A DNA stretch of 41,475 nt from JBCCFW01 sp039029535 (GTDB lineage Bacteria; Acidobacteriota; JBCCFW01), in assembly GCA_039029535.1 (NCBI GenBank), contig JBCCFW010000046.1:1-41475 (forward strand). The letters run 5' to 3'. The notes under the pieces were generated by a model. It was given only the letters and a program-made list of their open reading frames with translations, was not told the DNA's origin and searched no databases. Position numbers and translations under genes: made by a program. Below, piece after piece: positions 16,251 through 24,045 of this stretch (position 1 is the first letter of the stretch; each line of letters starts with the position of its first letter).

Positions 16251-19109
16251 TCAGGGGCGTGCCGAACGTCTCCCGCTGCTGCGCTCACGGCGACGATCGG
16301 CGCGGCCCTCGTCGTCGTTCGAGATCCTTCGCCGACGTCCACCGTCGTCACAGGTGATGCCCGTCACCGCGGCGGAGCCGACGAGCTCGAGCTCGATGAC
16401 CGCGACCCCACAGCGCTCGATGAGCAGCTCCTGCCAGCCGTTGTCCACCTCCTGAGCCGGGATGGCGATCTCCTTGATCACGCTGAGGTCAGCCGCCAGC
16501 ACGCGGACCACCGAGCCGGGCTCATCGACGTCGAGCAGGCCGATCCCGTGGACCTCGTTGGGCTGGTCGTACGTGAAGGTCATCACGCCACCATCACGGG
16601 CATCGTCAGGCTGACAGTCCGAGCCCGGCTCGGAGAGGATGAGCACGTCGAACAGGTCCATCGTGTTCCCCGGACCAGTTCCCGGCGTGGCGAGGTCGTC
16701 GTCGTCGCAGGTCGGGGCGCTCGTGTCGAAGGACATGACCGGCGTGCTCCCGCTGATGGTCAGGCCCGAGAACTGCGTCGTGACCACCGTGCCGGGGGCG
16801 AGCCCGTCGAAGTCATGGCTCTGGCAGGGCTCGTCGCAGGGGGCGGCGCAGGGATGGGTGCTCGGCAGGACGTCGCCGGTCAGGGCATCGACCGCCTGGC
16901 TCACCAACGGGCAGCACGGGGCGGGCTCGGTCGGGAGCCCGTCCCCGCAGTCCGGATCGACGGGAAGCGAGGGGATGGCCGCCTGGAGCAGCCTCCGGAA
17001 CTCGCAGTCGTCGCAGAGCTGAGGGTTCAGGCAGTCGGGAAGCCCGTCGGCGTCGAGGTCCTCGTCGACCTCACCACAGCCACAGGCTCCCGGACAAGTC
17101 TTGCTCGGGTCGGCCGGGCAATCGTCCAGGCAGTCCGGCTCGCCATCGCCATCGCTGTCGAGGTCGGCGACCCCACAGCCGCAAGCGCCCGGTCCGGTCT
17201 TGGTCGGATCCGCCGGACAAGCATCGACGCAGTCGGCGAGGGTGTCGCCGTCACTGTCGGCGTCGGCCACGCCGCAGCCACAGATGCCGGGGCCAGCCTT
17301 CATGGGATCCGTCGGGCAGTCGTCGATGCAGTCGGCGAGAGTGTCGCCGTCACTGTCCGTGTCGGCCACGCCGCAGCCACAGACGCCGGGGCCCGTCTTG
17401 GTGGAATCCGTCGGGCAGTCGTCGACGCAGTCGGCGAGGGTGTCACCGTCGCTGTCCGTGTCGGCCACGCCACAGCCACAGACGCCAGGACCGGTCTTGG
17501 TGGCATCCGTCGGGCAGTCGTCGACGCAGTCGGCGAGCGTGTCACCGTCGCTGTCGGTGTCGGCCACGCCACAGCCGCAGGCGCCAGGGCCCGTCTTGGT
17601 GGCATCCGTCGGGCAGTCGTCGGCGCAGTCGGCAACGGTGTCGCCGTCCGTGTCGACATCGACCGCGCCACAGCCACAGGCGCGGGGTGCGGTCTTGAAG
17701 GGATCCGTCGGGCAGTCGTCGACGCAGTCGGCGAGGGTGTCACCGTCGCTGTCCGTGTCGGCCACGCCACAGCCACAGGTGCCCGGTCCGGTCTTGGCCG
17801 GGTCCAGGGGACAGTCGTCCAGGCAGTCGGAGCGGCCGTCGCCGTCCGTGTCGACATCGGACTCACCACAGCCACAGCTACCGGGGAGCACCTTGTCGGC
17901 ATCGTCCGGACACTCGTCGAGACAGTCCGGCACCGCATCGCCATCCGCATCGTCGTCGGAAACGCCGCAGCCACAGAGCCCGGCCTCGATCTTCTCCGGA
18001 TCGTCGGGACAGCAGTCGGCGCAGTCGGGCACGCCGTCGCCGTCGAAGTCGGAGTTGTCGGGATCGGTCGGGCAGAGGTCGCACGCGTCGCCGACACCGT
18101 CGTCGTCGCCGTCCTCCTGGAGCGCGTTCTCGTCGTCGGGGCAGTTGTCGCAGGCATCACCGAGGCCGTCGTCGTCGGCGTCCTGCTGACTCGGGTTCAG
18201 CACGGAGACACAGTTGTCGTCTTCGTCGGGAATCCCGTCGTCGTCCAGGTCGTCCGGAATGATGACCACCGTGACCTCCGATGGCTCGCAGCAGGCCGGG
18301 ACCAGCCGGATCTCGGCACCGATGGGGAGGACGAGATCGTCGGTGAAGGCCGGGATCTCGCCGCTGGAGAGGAACCACTCCTCGATGTTCCCGAAGCTCA
18401 CCGAGTCGACGATCACCGTCCAGCACTCGGCGGAGATGTCACTGACGGCGATGCCGTCGGTGTTGTTGACGTAGGTGAAGTTGCCCACGAAGGCGGCGGA
18501 GCCGGGTGGGCTCTCGATCGCTTCGCCGGGATCGTCCGACTGCGAGACGAAGGGGTTGATGATGCTGTCGACGATGCGGAAGTTGAGGCTCGAAGAGTTG
18601 GACGGGGCTCCCTGGCCATCCGCGGCGAAGATGAAGCCGAAGGTGACGTCTCCGGTGAGCGTGTTGCGATGGAGCCACGTGTTGGCGTGGAGGTTCGCCA
18701 GGTTCACGTTGCTCGGATGACCCGAAGCACTGAAGAAGTCGTAGTGCTCGGCGCCGGTCTCGGCGGTCTCGATGTAGTGCACCTGACCGAGGAACACGGG
18801 GTTGGCCGGGTCCGTCGTGTCCCAGGCATCGACGAGCGAGTCGGTGCAGAACTCCGGACAACGGCTGAGCGGATCGGTGGGGTCGCTCCCACAGGCGATC
18901 TCCGCGTCGTCGGGAACGAGATCGCCGTCGGTGTCGACACCGGCGAGCGCAACGCTGGCCGAGAGGAGCAGCACCGCGATGACGACGCCGAGCCAGTGGG
19001 CCGGGGGGGCGGTGCCGATGGCTCGAGGCTCGCTGGAGCCGGACCCGACCAGGGGGCGACTCAGGGTTTCTCTGGATGAGAGACAGGGGTTCTTGGCACT
19101 CATGGACAT
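16251..19109 (-). CDS. Secreted calcium-loop repeat protein with shared C-terminal module
   Basis: The 952-residue protein has a long basic N-region and a hydrophobic core ending near ASVALA-G (residue 56), consistent with a signal peptide. GGAG lies 9 bases before ATG 19109. After a short calcium loop (DTDGDLVPDDAEIACGSDP), residues 80-280 form a unique domain. Thrombospondin-3-type loops follow (286-375; DDDGIPDEDDNC), then nine 33-residue units (CGCGVADTDSDGDTLADCVD and variants, about 379-675) and a partial tenth. The last 240 residues are the module shared with the genes at 4320 and 6567 (CDDCEFRRLLQAAIPSLP; MSFDTSAPTCDDDDLATPG), ending in an arginine-rich tail. The repeat pattern predicts a rigid, disulfide- and calcium-stabilised stalk. 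It is probably extracellular; the ligand is unknown. Confidence 0.9.
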   Translation of the reverse strand: MSMSAKNPCLSSRETLSRPLVGSGSSEPRAIGTAPPAHWLGVVIAVLLLSASVALAGVDTDGDLVPDDAEIACGSDPTDPLSRCPEFCTDSLVDAWDTTDPANPVFLGQVHYIETAETGAEHYDFFSASGHPSNVNLANLHANTWLHRNTLTGDVTFGFIFAADGQGAPSNSSSLNFRIVDSIINPFVSQSDDPGEAIESPPGSAAFVGNFTYVNNTDGIAVSDISAECWTVIVDSVSFGNIEEWFLSSGEIPAFTDDLVLPIGAEIRLVPACCEPSEVTVVIIPDDLDDDGIPDEDDNCVSVLNPSQQDADDDGLGDACDNCPDDENALQEDGDDDGVGDACDLCPTDPDNSDFDGDGVPDCADCCPDDPEKIEAGLCGCGVSDDDADGDAVPDCLDECPDDADKVLPGSCGCGESDVDTDGDGRSDCLDDCPLDPAKTGPGTCGCGVADTDSDGDTLADCVDDCPTDPFKTAPRACGCGAVDVDTDGDTVADCADDCPTDATKTGPGACGCGVADTDSDGDTLADCVDDCPTDATKTGPGVCGCGVADTDSDGDTLADCVDDCPTDSTKTGPGVCGCGVADTDSDGDTLADCIDDCPTDPMKAGPGICGCGVADADSDGDTLADCVDACPADPTKTGPGACGCGVADLDSDGDGEPDCLDDCPADPSKTCPGACGCGEVDEDLDADGLPDCLNPQLCDDCEFRRLLQAAIPSLPVDPDCGDGLPTEPAPCCPLVSQAVDALTGDVLPSTHPCAAPCDEPCQSHDFDGLAPGTVVTTQFSGLTISGSTPVMSFDTSAPTCDDDDLATPGTGPGNTMDLFDVLILSEPGSDCQPDDARDGGVMTFTYDQPNEVHGIGLLDVDEPGSVVRVLAADLSVIKEIAIPAQEVDNGWQELLIERCGVAVIELELVGSAAVTGITCDDGGRRRRISNDDEGRADRRRERSSGRRSARP
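17085..17975 (-). repeat. Nine tandem 99-bp units encoding CGCG/DxDxDG calcium loops
   Basis: Nine in-frame units of exactly 99 bp follow one another, then a partial tenth. The middle units (about 17283-17678) are nearly identical, while the outer ones are diverged, as expected for growth by unequal exchange within the array. Each unit carries two cysteine positions in CGCG, a DxDxDGD loop, and DCxDDCPxDxxKTxPG. Copy number is likely to vary between strains. Confidence 0.9.
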
Positions 19110-19205
19110 GTCGGATGGCTCCTGCTGGAAGTGGCCTCGAGACGAACTGGCGAGCTCGACGAGCGACCCGAAGGCCCGCCAGAGTCGAGGCAGTGGTTCC
19201 AGGGG

Positions 19206-19237
19206 CGGAATTCCGGGAAAAGGGGGGAGGGAAAAAG
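19206..19237. other. Palindrome and purine-only tract upstream of the repeat-protein gene
   Basis: CGGAATTCCG (19206-19215) is a perfect 10-bp palindrome. From its last base to 19237 the plus strand contains only purines (G and A runs), about 100 bp upstream of the minus-strand start at 19109. It is the most A/T-containing patch of this 232-bp gap and might be part of that gene's promoter or the end signal of the kinase gene. No function can be assigned. Confidence 0.3.
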
Positions 19238-19341
19238 TGCGTCGACCTCCTCCTGGCCAACCCCACGGGTCTTCGCGAGGGGATCACCGGCGTGATCGAA
19301 GGCCGACGACGTCTCTCCATCTCGACCGGGTACGGGTGGGG

Positions 19342-22300
19342 TCAGTCGTCCTGCGCGGCGAGACCCAGCGGCCGGGCCATGTTGGTCTCGGCCAGCGAGA
19401 GCAGGCAATCGAGCGCCGCCCGCCGACGGTCCGGCTCGGAGCGGAGCTCCGACCGCAGGCGCTCCGCGAGCTCTCCCGGCGAGAGGCCCTGGCTGAGGCG
19501 TTCCTCGATCTTCGGACAGAGCTCGTGCAGGAGGGACTCGCGCTCCCGGCGTCTCGTCAGCCGTGAGCGCAGGGGCCTGGTCTCCCAGAGCCGAACCGAG
19601 CGATCGCCCGAGCAGGAAGCCAACACCTCACCATCCGGGCTGAAGGCCAGCGACTGGATGTAGGACTCGTGACCGCTCAGGGTCGCGAGCCGCGTGCCGG
19701 TGTCGGGATCCCAGATGATGATGTCCCTCTCGTCTCCGCCGGAGGCCAGACGACGTCCGTCCGGGCTCCAGGTGATCGCGTGGACGAACCGGAAGTGACC
19801 GGCCAGGACCTGCGTCGCTTCACCGCGGTCGAGGTCCCAGAGCCGGACGGTCCCGTCGTGACTGGCCGAGGCGAGACGACGACCGTCCGGAGAGAGAGCG
19901 AGCCGTCGCACGAGATCCTCGTGGCCGCGAAGTCGGCCCAGACGTCGGCGGGTCGTGACGTCCCAGCGCTCGAGGTCCGGACCGACCCCGGCGATGAGCT
20001 CGCGGCCATCCGGTGAGAAGACGAGGGGGCCGGCGAGCACGGGCCAGGTCTCGACACTCGGCTCTCCGTCCACTGGCAGGGTGATGAGGCTGAGCTCGTG
20101 GTCCGAGTGGCTCACGGCAACCCGCCTGCCGTCGGGATGCCAGGCGAGGCTGGTGATCGTGCTGCTCTCTCTCTCGACCGGTGGGTTCAGGACGGTGCGG
20201 ACGAGGAGCTCACCGGTGGTCGCGTCATGGAGTGAGAGCTTGAGGCCATTGGCGGTCGCCAGGATCTCACCATCAGGGCTGAAGACGACGTCGTTCTTGA
20301 ACTGGCGAGGAGTGTTGAGGGTGGCGACTCGGCCTCCACTGGCGGTGTCCCAGAGGTCGACATGACGGTTCCCGGTCGTCGTGACGAAGCGAGAGCCGTC
20401 GGGGCTGAAGGCGATGTCGTGGAGGGTCCGGCCGAGCCGCAGGACGCGGGTCTCGTGACCGGTGACGTCCCAGAGACGACAGGTGCCGGCCACGTCCAAC
20501 GAGGCGACCTGTCTTCCGTCCCGGCTGAACAGGAGGCTCGTCGTGGGGACCGCGTACCTGTCGTTGGATCGCAGCGGCTGAACGTGCCCGCGGAAGCGAC
20601 CCAGCTCGGTACCCAGTCGCGCATCGAACAGGCCGAGAGTCCCGCCACCGACCTCCACCACGAGGTGCTCGCCCGCGGGGTCGAAGGCAACGGAGCAGGC
20701 CCGGTTGCCCTGACTGTCCTCCGCGAGGACGGCGACCAGCGAGCCGTCGAGACCGTCGGCGAGCAGGGCGCCTCCCTCGGCATTCGCGGCGACGAAGCGA
20801 GTGCCATCGGTGCTGAAGGTCAGCTCTTGAATCATCCCGTCGCCGAGAGGTCTCCGGTTCCACGGCAACGGCTTCCCCGTCGCCAGGTCCCTGGCCAGGA
20901 GACGCCCCTTGGCACCTCCGGCGAGCAGGGTCGAGCCGTCGGGACTGACCGCCAGCGCGGCCTTGGGGCCGCGATGGATCCGGAGTCTTTCACCGGTCTC
21001 GACGTCCCAGACGGCCACGCCGATCCCGACCTGGTCGATCCCGCCGACGAAGAGTCGCTTGCCGTCGGGGGTCGTCGTCATCCCCATGTTCCAGTCCGCA
21101 GACGAGACGAGGGGGCGGACCCGGCCGGTCGAGAGGTCGACGAGCGAGGAGCCCTGGTGTCGTCTCGCCCAGGCCCAGCCATGGGGAGTGATGACGGTCC
21201 GGTCGTACCGGTTGGTCCGGCTCGCACCGGAGTCGTCCGCGGTGCGGGCCAGGCAGTGCTCGGTCGAGGTCGGCAGGTGAACGAGGAACTGCTCGGGGCC
21301 CTCTCCCTCGGACGTCGGCTGGCGATCCCGGTCGTGAGACTGAGCGGTGCCCCGGACGAGCAGGCCCCAGAGACCGTCGTCCAGGACCTGTCGGAGCTCC
21401 TCGTCCTCTCCAGCCGACCACGGGATGTCCTCGTTCTTCGTCGTCTCCGATCCGAGGCGCCGAAGATGACGATCGTCCCAGAGCAGGAACGACTGTCCAT
21501 CCTCGAGGAGCCCACCGTGCTGGGAGGCACGTCCCTCGAAGGTCGCCAGGCTGTCGTCCCGTCGTGAGTGCAGGTGTCGCCACTCCCAGCCCCGGAGCTC
21601 GATCGGTGCTGCCGTCAGCTCGCGAAGGAGGGCGGCCACGTCGTCCTCCCGCAAGGCGGCGCCCGCCGCGGAGAGCCGGGCGACGTACTGCTCGGCCCGG
21701 GCGCGTCGACGCTGCTCCGACTCGCGCAGGGAGGAGCGGATCGCCAAGGCCAGCCCGATGGCGAGGGCGAGGAAGACCGCGATGGTCCCCGCCATGAACC
21801 AGCGGTGTCGCCGGGCGAAGCGACTCAACAGGTAGGACTTGCTCGGCGGACGCGCGACGATGGGCTCGTGCTGGAGGAAGCGTCGGATGTCGTCGGCGAA
21901 GTCGCGGGCGCTGGCGTAGCGACGGTGCGGCTGCTTCTCGAGAGCCTTGGCGACGAGGGTGGTGACGTCACCCCGCAGGGTCTTGTCGAGAGAGCCGAGT
22001 CGTTCGGGCTCCACGTCTCGGATGAGCCCGACCGCCTCGGGCAAGGGCAGGTTCTCGAGCTCGTGAGGACGCTGACCGCTCAGGAGCTCGTAGGCGAGCA
22101 CGCCCAGTGAGTAGATGTCGGAGCGCTCGTCGATCTCGCCGATCCGGCCCATGGCCTGCTCGGGGCTCATGTAGCAGAGCGTGCCCATGATGAGCCCCGA
22201 CTGGGTCCGCTGTGTCGTCTCTTCCTCTCCGAGGTCGACGAGTCGGGCGATGCCGAAGTCCAGGACCCTGGGCTGACCTCGGGCATCGACCATGATGTTG

Positions 22301-23025
22301 TCGGGCTTGAGGTCCCGGTGGATGACCCCGTGCTGGTGAGCATGAGCGACCGCGCCACAGACCCGAGCGAGCAGCGCGAGACGCTCGCGGGTCGTCAGGT
22401 TCTCGGTTCGAGCGTGCTGGACGATGGTCACGCCCTCGATGAGCTCCATCGCGAAGTAGCGCAGCGGACTGCCGGGCACCTCCTCGTCGATCCCGGCCTC
22501 GAAGACCTGGGCGACACCCGGATGTTGGAGACGACCGAGAAGCTCCGCTTCCCGCTCGAATCGTGAGGCGCTCCCTCGCGTGAACACGCCCGGGGTCATC
22601 ACCTTGAGAGCCACCTGACGCTTCGGTCGGAGCTGCTCCGCCCGGTAGACGGTCCCCATCCCGCCCCGTCCCAGCAGCTCGAGGATGCGGTAGGGGCCGA
22701 TCGTCCGGGGCAGGTGGGTCGCATCGGGGTCGGTGCCGGATCGAACCGCGCAGCGTGTCGAGAGGCTCGCGTCCGGTCCCGGTTCGTCTTCGAGCCCTTC
22801 TTCCCGGTGGGCTTCGCGCAGGACCTCACCGGGCGTGGGTCCGCCGAGGAACCCGACCGACTCGTCGATCTTCACGAGGAGCGAGTCGACCTCCCGACGG
22901 AGCTCCTGGTCGTCACCGCAGGCCTCGGTGACGAAGACCTCGCGTTCGGCCGCCGGCCTCGCCATCGCTCGGCCCACGAGATCACAGGCCCTCGCGTATC
23001 TCTCCTGTTCGGGCGGCTTCCCCAT
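19342..23025 (-). CDS. Membrane Ser/Thr protein kinase with C-terminal WD40 propeller
   Basis: The 1227-residue product starts at ATG 23025, giving the usual N-terminal helical segment of such kinases (AEREVFVTEACGDDQELRREV, residues 26-46, split here only for description). The Hanks-type kinase domain spans about 112-385: glycine loop GRGGMGTVY (119-127), Lys141, catalytic HRDLKPDN (236-243), DFG (256-258) and MSPEQ (286-290); all key residues are present, so it should be active. A single membrane helix lies at 409-429. The outside part carries at least 12 WD40-like units (for example LASASHDGTVRLWDL) making probably two propellers, then a helical tail. It is divergent from an ECF sigma gene 267 bp away, a pairing common in Planctomycetota and Acidobacteriota, where the kinase is thought to act on the sigma pathway. 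The signal sensed is unknown. Confidence 0.93.
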   Translation of the reverse strand: MGKPPEQERYARACDLVGRAMARPAAEREVFVTEACGDDQELRREVDSLLVKIDESVGFLGGPTPGEVLREAHREEGLEDEPGPDASLSTRCAVRSGTDPDATHLPRTIGPYRILELLGRGGMGTVYRAEQLRPKRQVALKVMTPGVFTRGSASRFEREAELLGRLQHPGVAQVFEAGIDEEVPGSPLRYFAMELIEGVTIVQHARTENLTTRERLALLARVCGAVAHAHQHGVIHRDLKPDNIMVDARGQPRVLDFGIARLVDLGEEETTQRTQSGLIMGTLCYMSPEQAMGRIGEIDERSDIYSLGVLAYELLSGQRPHELENLPLPEAVGLIRDVEPERLGSLDKTLRGDVTTLVAKALEKQPHRRYASARDFADDIRRFLQHEPIVARPPSKSYLLSRFARRHRWFMAGTIAVFLALAIGLALAIRSSLRESEQRRRARAEQYVARLSAAGAALREDDVAALLRELTAAPIELRGWEWRHLHSRRDDSLATFEGRASQHGGLLEDGQSFLLWDDRHLRRLGSETTKNEDIPWSAGEDEELRQVLDDGLWGLLVRGTAQSHDRDRQPTSEGEGPEQFLVHLPTSTEHCLARTADDSGASRTNRYDRTVITPHGWAWARRHQGSSLVDLSTGRVRPLVSSADWNMGMTTTPDGKRLFVGGIDQVGIGVAVWDVETGERLRIHRGPKAALAVSPDGSTLLAGGAKGRLLARDLATGKPLPWNRRPLGDGMIQELTFSTDGTRFVAANAEGGALLADGLDGSLVAVLAEDSQGNRACSVAFDPAGEHLVVEVGGGTLGLFDARLGTELGRFRGHVQPLRSNDRYAVPTTSLLFSRDGRQVASLDVAGTCRLWDVTGHETRVLRLGRTLHDIAFSPDGSRFVTTTGNRHVDLWDTASGGRVATLNTPRQFKNDVVFSPDGEILATANGLKLSLHDATTGELLVRTVLNPPVERESSTITSLAWHPDGRRVAVSHSDHELSLITLPVDGEPSVETWPVLAGPLVFSPDGRELIAGVGPDLERWDVTTRRRLGRLRGHEDLVRRLALSPDGRRLASASHDGTVRLWDLDRGEATQVLAGHFRFVHAITWSPDGRRLASGGDERDIIIWDPDTGTRLATLSGHESYIQSLAFSPDGEVLASCSGDRSVRLWETRPLRSRLTRRRERESLLHELCPKIEERLSQGLSPGELAERLRSELRSEPDRRRAALDCLLSLAETNMARPLGLAAQDD

Positions 23026-23117
23026 GAGTGTCCATCGTAGCCTGGAGGAAGCGTGAACGCGGCCGCGAGGCCGGAGTCGCACCCGGCGTTGCGCCGAGGA
23101 CCGAGCAGGTCCGTCCC

Positions 23118-23123
23118 TTGACA
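23118..23123 (+). promoter_or_regulatory. Candidate -35 element for the ECF sigma gene
   Basis: TTGACA occurs once in the 267-bp divergent region, 170 bp before the sigma start. No convincing -10 box follows at 16-18 bp (TGGACT is the nearest), so this may be chance. Confidence 0.2.
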
Positions 23124-23292
23124 AGGCGAGTCGATTCACGTGGACTCGAGCCGACCATCACTGCGAGCCAGGGGAGGCTGCCGGCTGGCCTTCTCGGCCC
23201 TCTCCGGCTCTCGGCATGGTGACCTGACGGCACTCGAGCGTGTCTGGTCGTTCTCGACCTGGTCTCATGTCCGACTCGAAGGGAGGAGAATG

Positions 23293-23877
23293 ATGTCGAG
23301 CGAGCCCAGCCCCGGTGAGGTGACGAACCTCCTGCGCGAGCTCCGTGAGGGGAAGCGAGAGTCGCAGGATCAGCTCATCGTCCTGGTGCAGGCCGAGCTT
23401 CGTCGGATCGCTGGTGCCCTCATGAAGGGCGAGCGGCGCGGGCACAGCCTGCAGCCGACCGCCCTCGTCAACGAAGCCTGGCTCCGTCTCAACAGTGGTC
23501 GCGAGCCCGACTGGAAGGACCGGCGGCAATTCCTCGCCATCGCAGCCGGAGCCATGCGTCGGGTGCTGGTCGAACACGCCCGCGAGCGTTCCGCGGCCAA
23601 GCGAGGGGCCGGCTGGCGACAGGTGACGCTGGGCGGATCGGGGCACGAAGCGGCCACGCCGGCCGACGATGTCGACGTCCTGGCACTGCACCAGGCACTG
23701 GAGCGTCTGCACGCGCTCCACGAACGTCAGGCGCGGGTGATCGAGCTCCGGTGGTTCGGTGGCATGACGCTCGACGAGGTCGCCGAGGAGCTCGGGGTCA
23801 GCGACTGGACGGTCAAGCAGGACTGGACGATCGGTCGCGCCTGGTTGCACGGAGAGCTGACCCGAGGGGAGCGTTGA
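23293..23877 (+). CDS. ECF-type RNA polymerase sigma factor (PF07638 group)
   Basis: The 194-residue protein has the sigma region 2 signature of the Planctomycetota/Acidobacteriota ECF group: LRRIAGALMKGERRGHSLQP, then TALVNEAWLRL and RRQFLAIAAGAMRRVLVEHAR. Region 4 is a helix-turn-helix (MTLDEVAEELGVSDWTVKQD, about residues 157-176). No anti-sigma gene is adjacent; the divergent kinase probably takes the signalling role. Two ATGs lie in tandem; 23293 has GGAGG (23282-23286) at 6 bases, whereas 23290 would leave only 3, so the second is preferred. The last 65 bp overlap, tail to tail, the displaced reading frame of the metallopeptidase gene. It would redirect RNA polymerase to a regulon not visible here. 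Confidence 0.93.
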   Translation: MSSEPSPGEVTNLLRELREGKRESQDQLIVLVQAELRRIAGALMKGERRGHSLQPTALVNEAWLRLNSGREPDWKDRRQFLAIAAGAMRRVLVEHARERSAAKRGAGWRQVTLGGSGHEAATPADDVDVLALHQALERLHALHERQARVIELRWFGGMTLDEVAEELGVSDWTVKQDWTIGRAWLHGELTRGER

Positions 23878-24045
23878 CCACGCCCCACCACTCGAAGGCC
23901 GCGGGGACCTCGGTTCGCATCTCGATGAGCTCGAGCATCTCGTCGGAGTCGAGGGCGAGGACGGCCAGCCAGTCGTTGTCGTTCCTGCCGCCGGCGATGA
24001 AGCGCACCGTCTCCGGCGTGACTGCGTCGGGCCAAGGCCCCCAGC
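23813..24045 (-). pseudogene. Out-of-frame 3' continuation of the metallopeptidase gene
   Basis: After the stop at 24046-24048 another minus-strand frame stays open to 23813 with almost only G/C-ending codons. It encodes LSWGPWPDAVTPETVRFIAG, then a DWLAVLALDSDEMLELIEM-type stretch and FEWWGVV. That is the tryptophan/strand rhythm of the lectin propeller blades just before it. Adding one G to the G4 run (plus-strand C4 at 24053-24056) joins the frames as SPSGWG-KLSWGPWPD. It is therefore probably the last blade of the upstream protein, detached by a one-base loss or a sequencing error. The 3' end overlaps the convergent sigma gene by 65 bp. A separate 86-residue gene starting at TTG 24073 is the alternative. 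Confidence 0.55.

Noticed and set aside
17085..17975. The 99-bp repeats as a CRISPR array
   Set aside because: Units are contiguous, in frame and code for protein; there are no unique spacers and no cas genes.
16548..19079. An 843-codon plus-strand frame opposite the 99-bp repeat gene
   Set aside because: Its repeats simply mirror the 99-bp units of the minus-strand gene, which has the calcium-loop and cysteine logic and a signal peptide.
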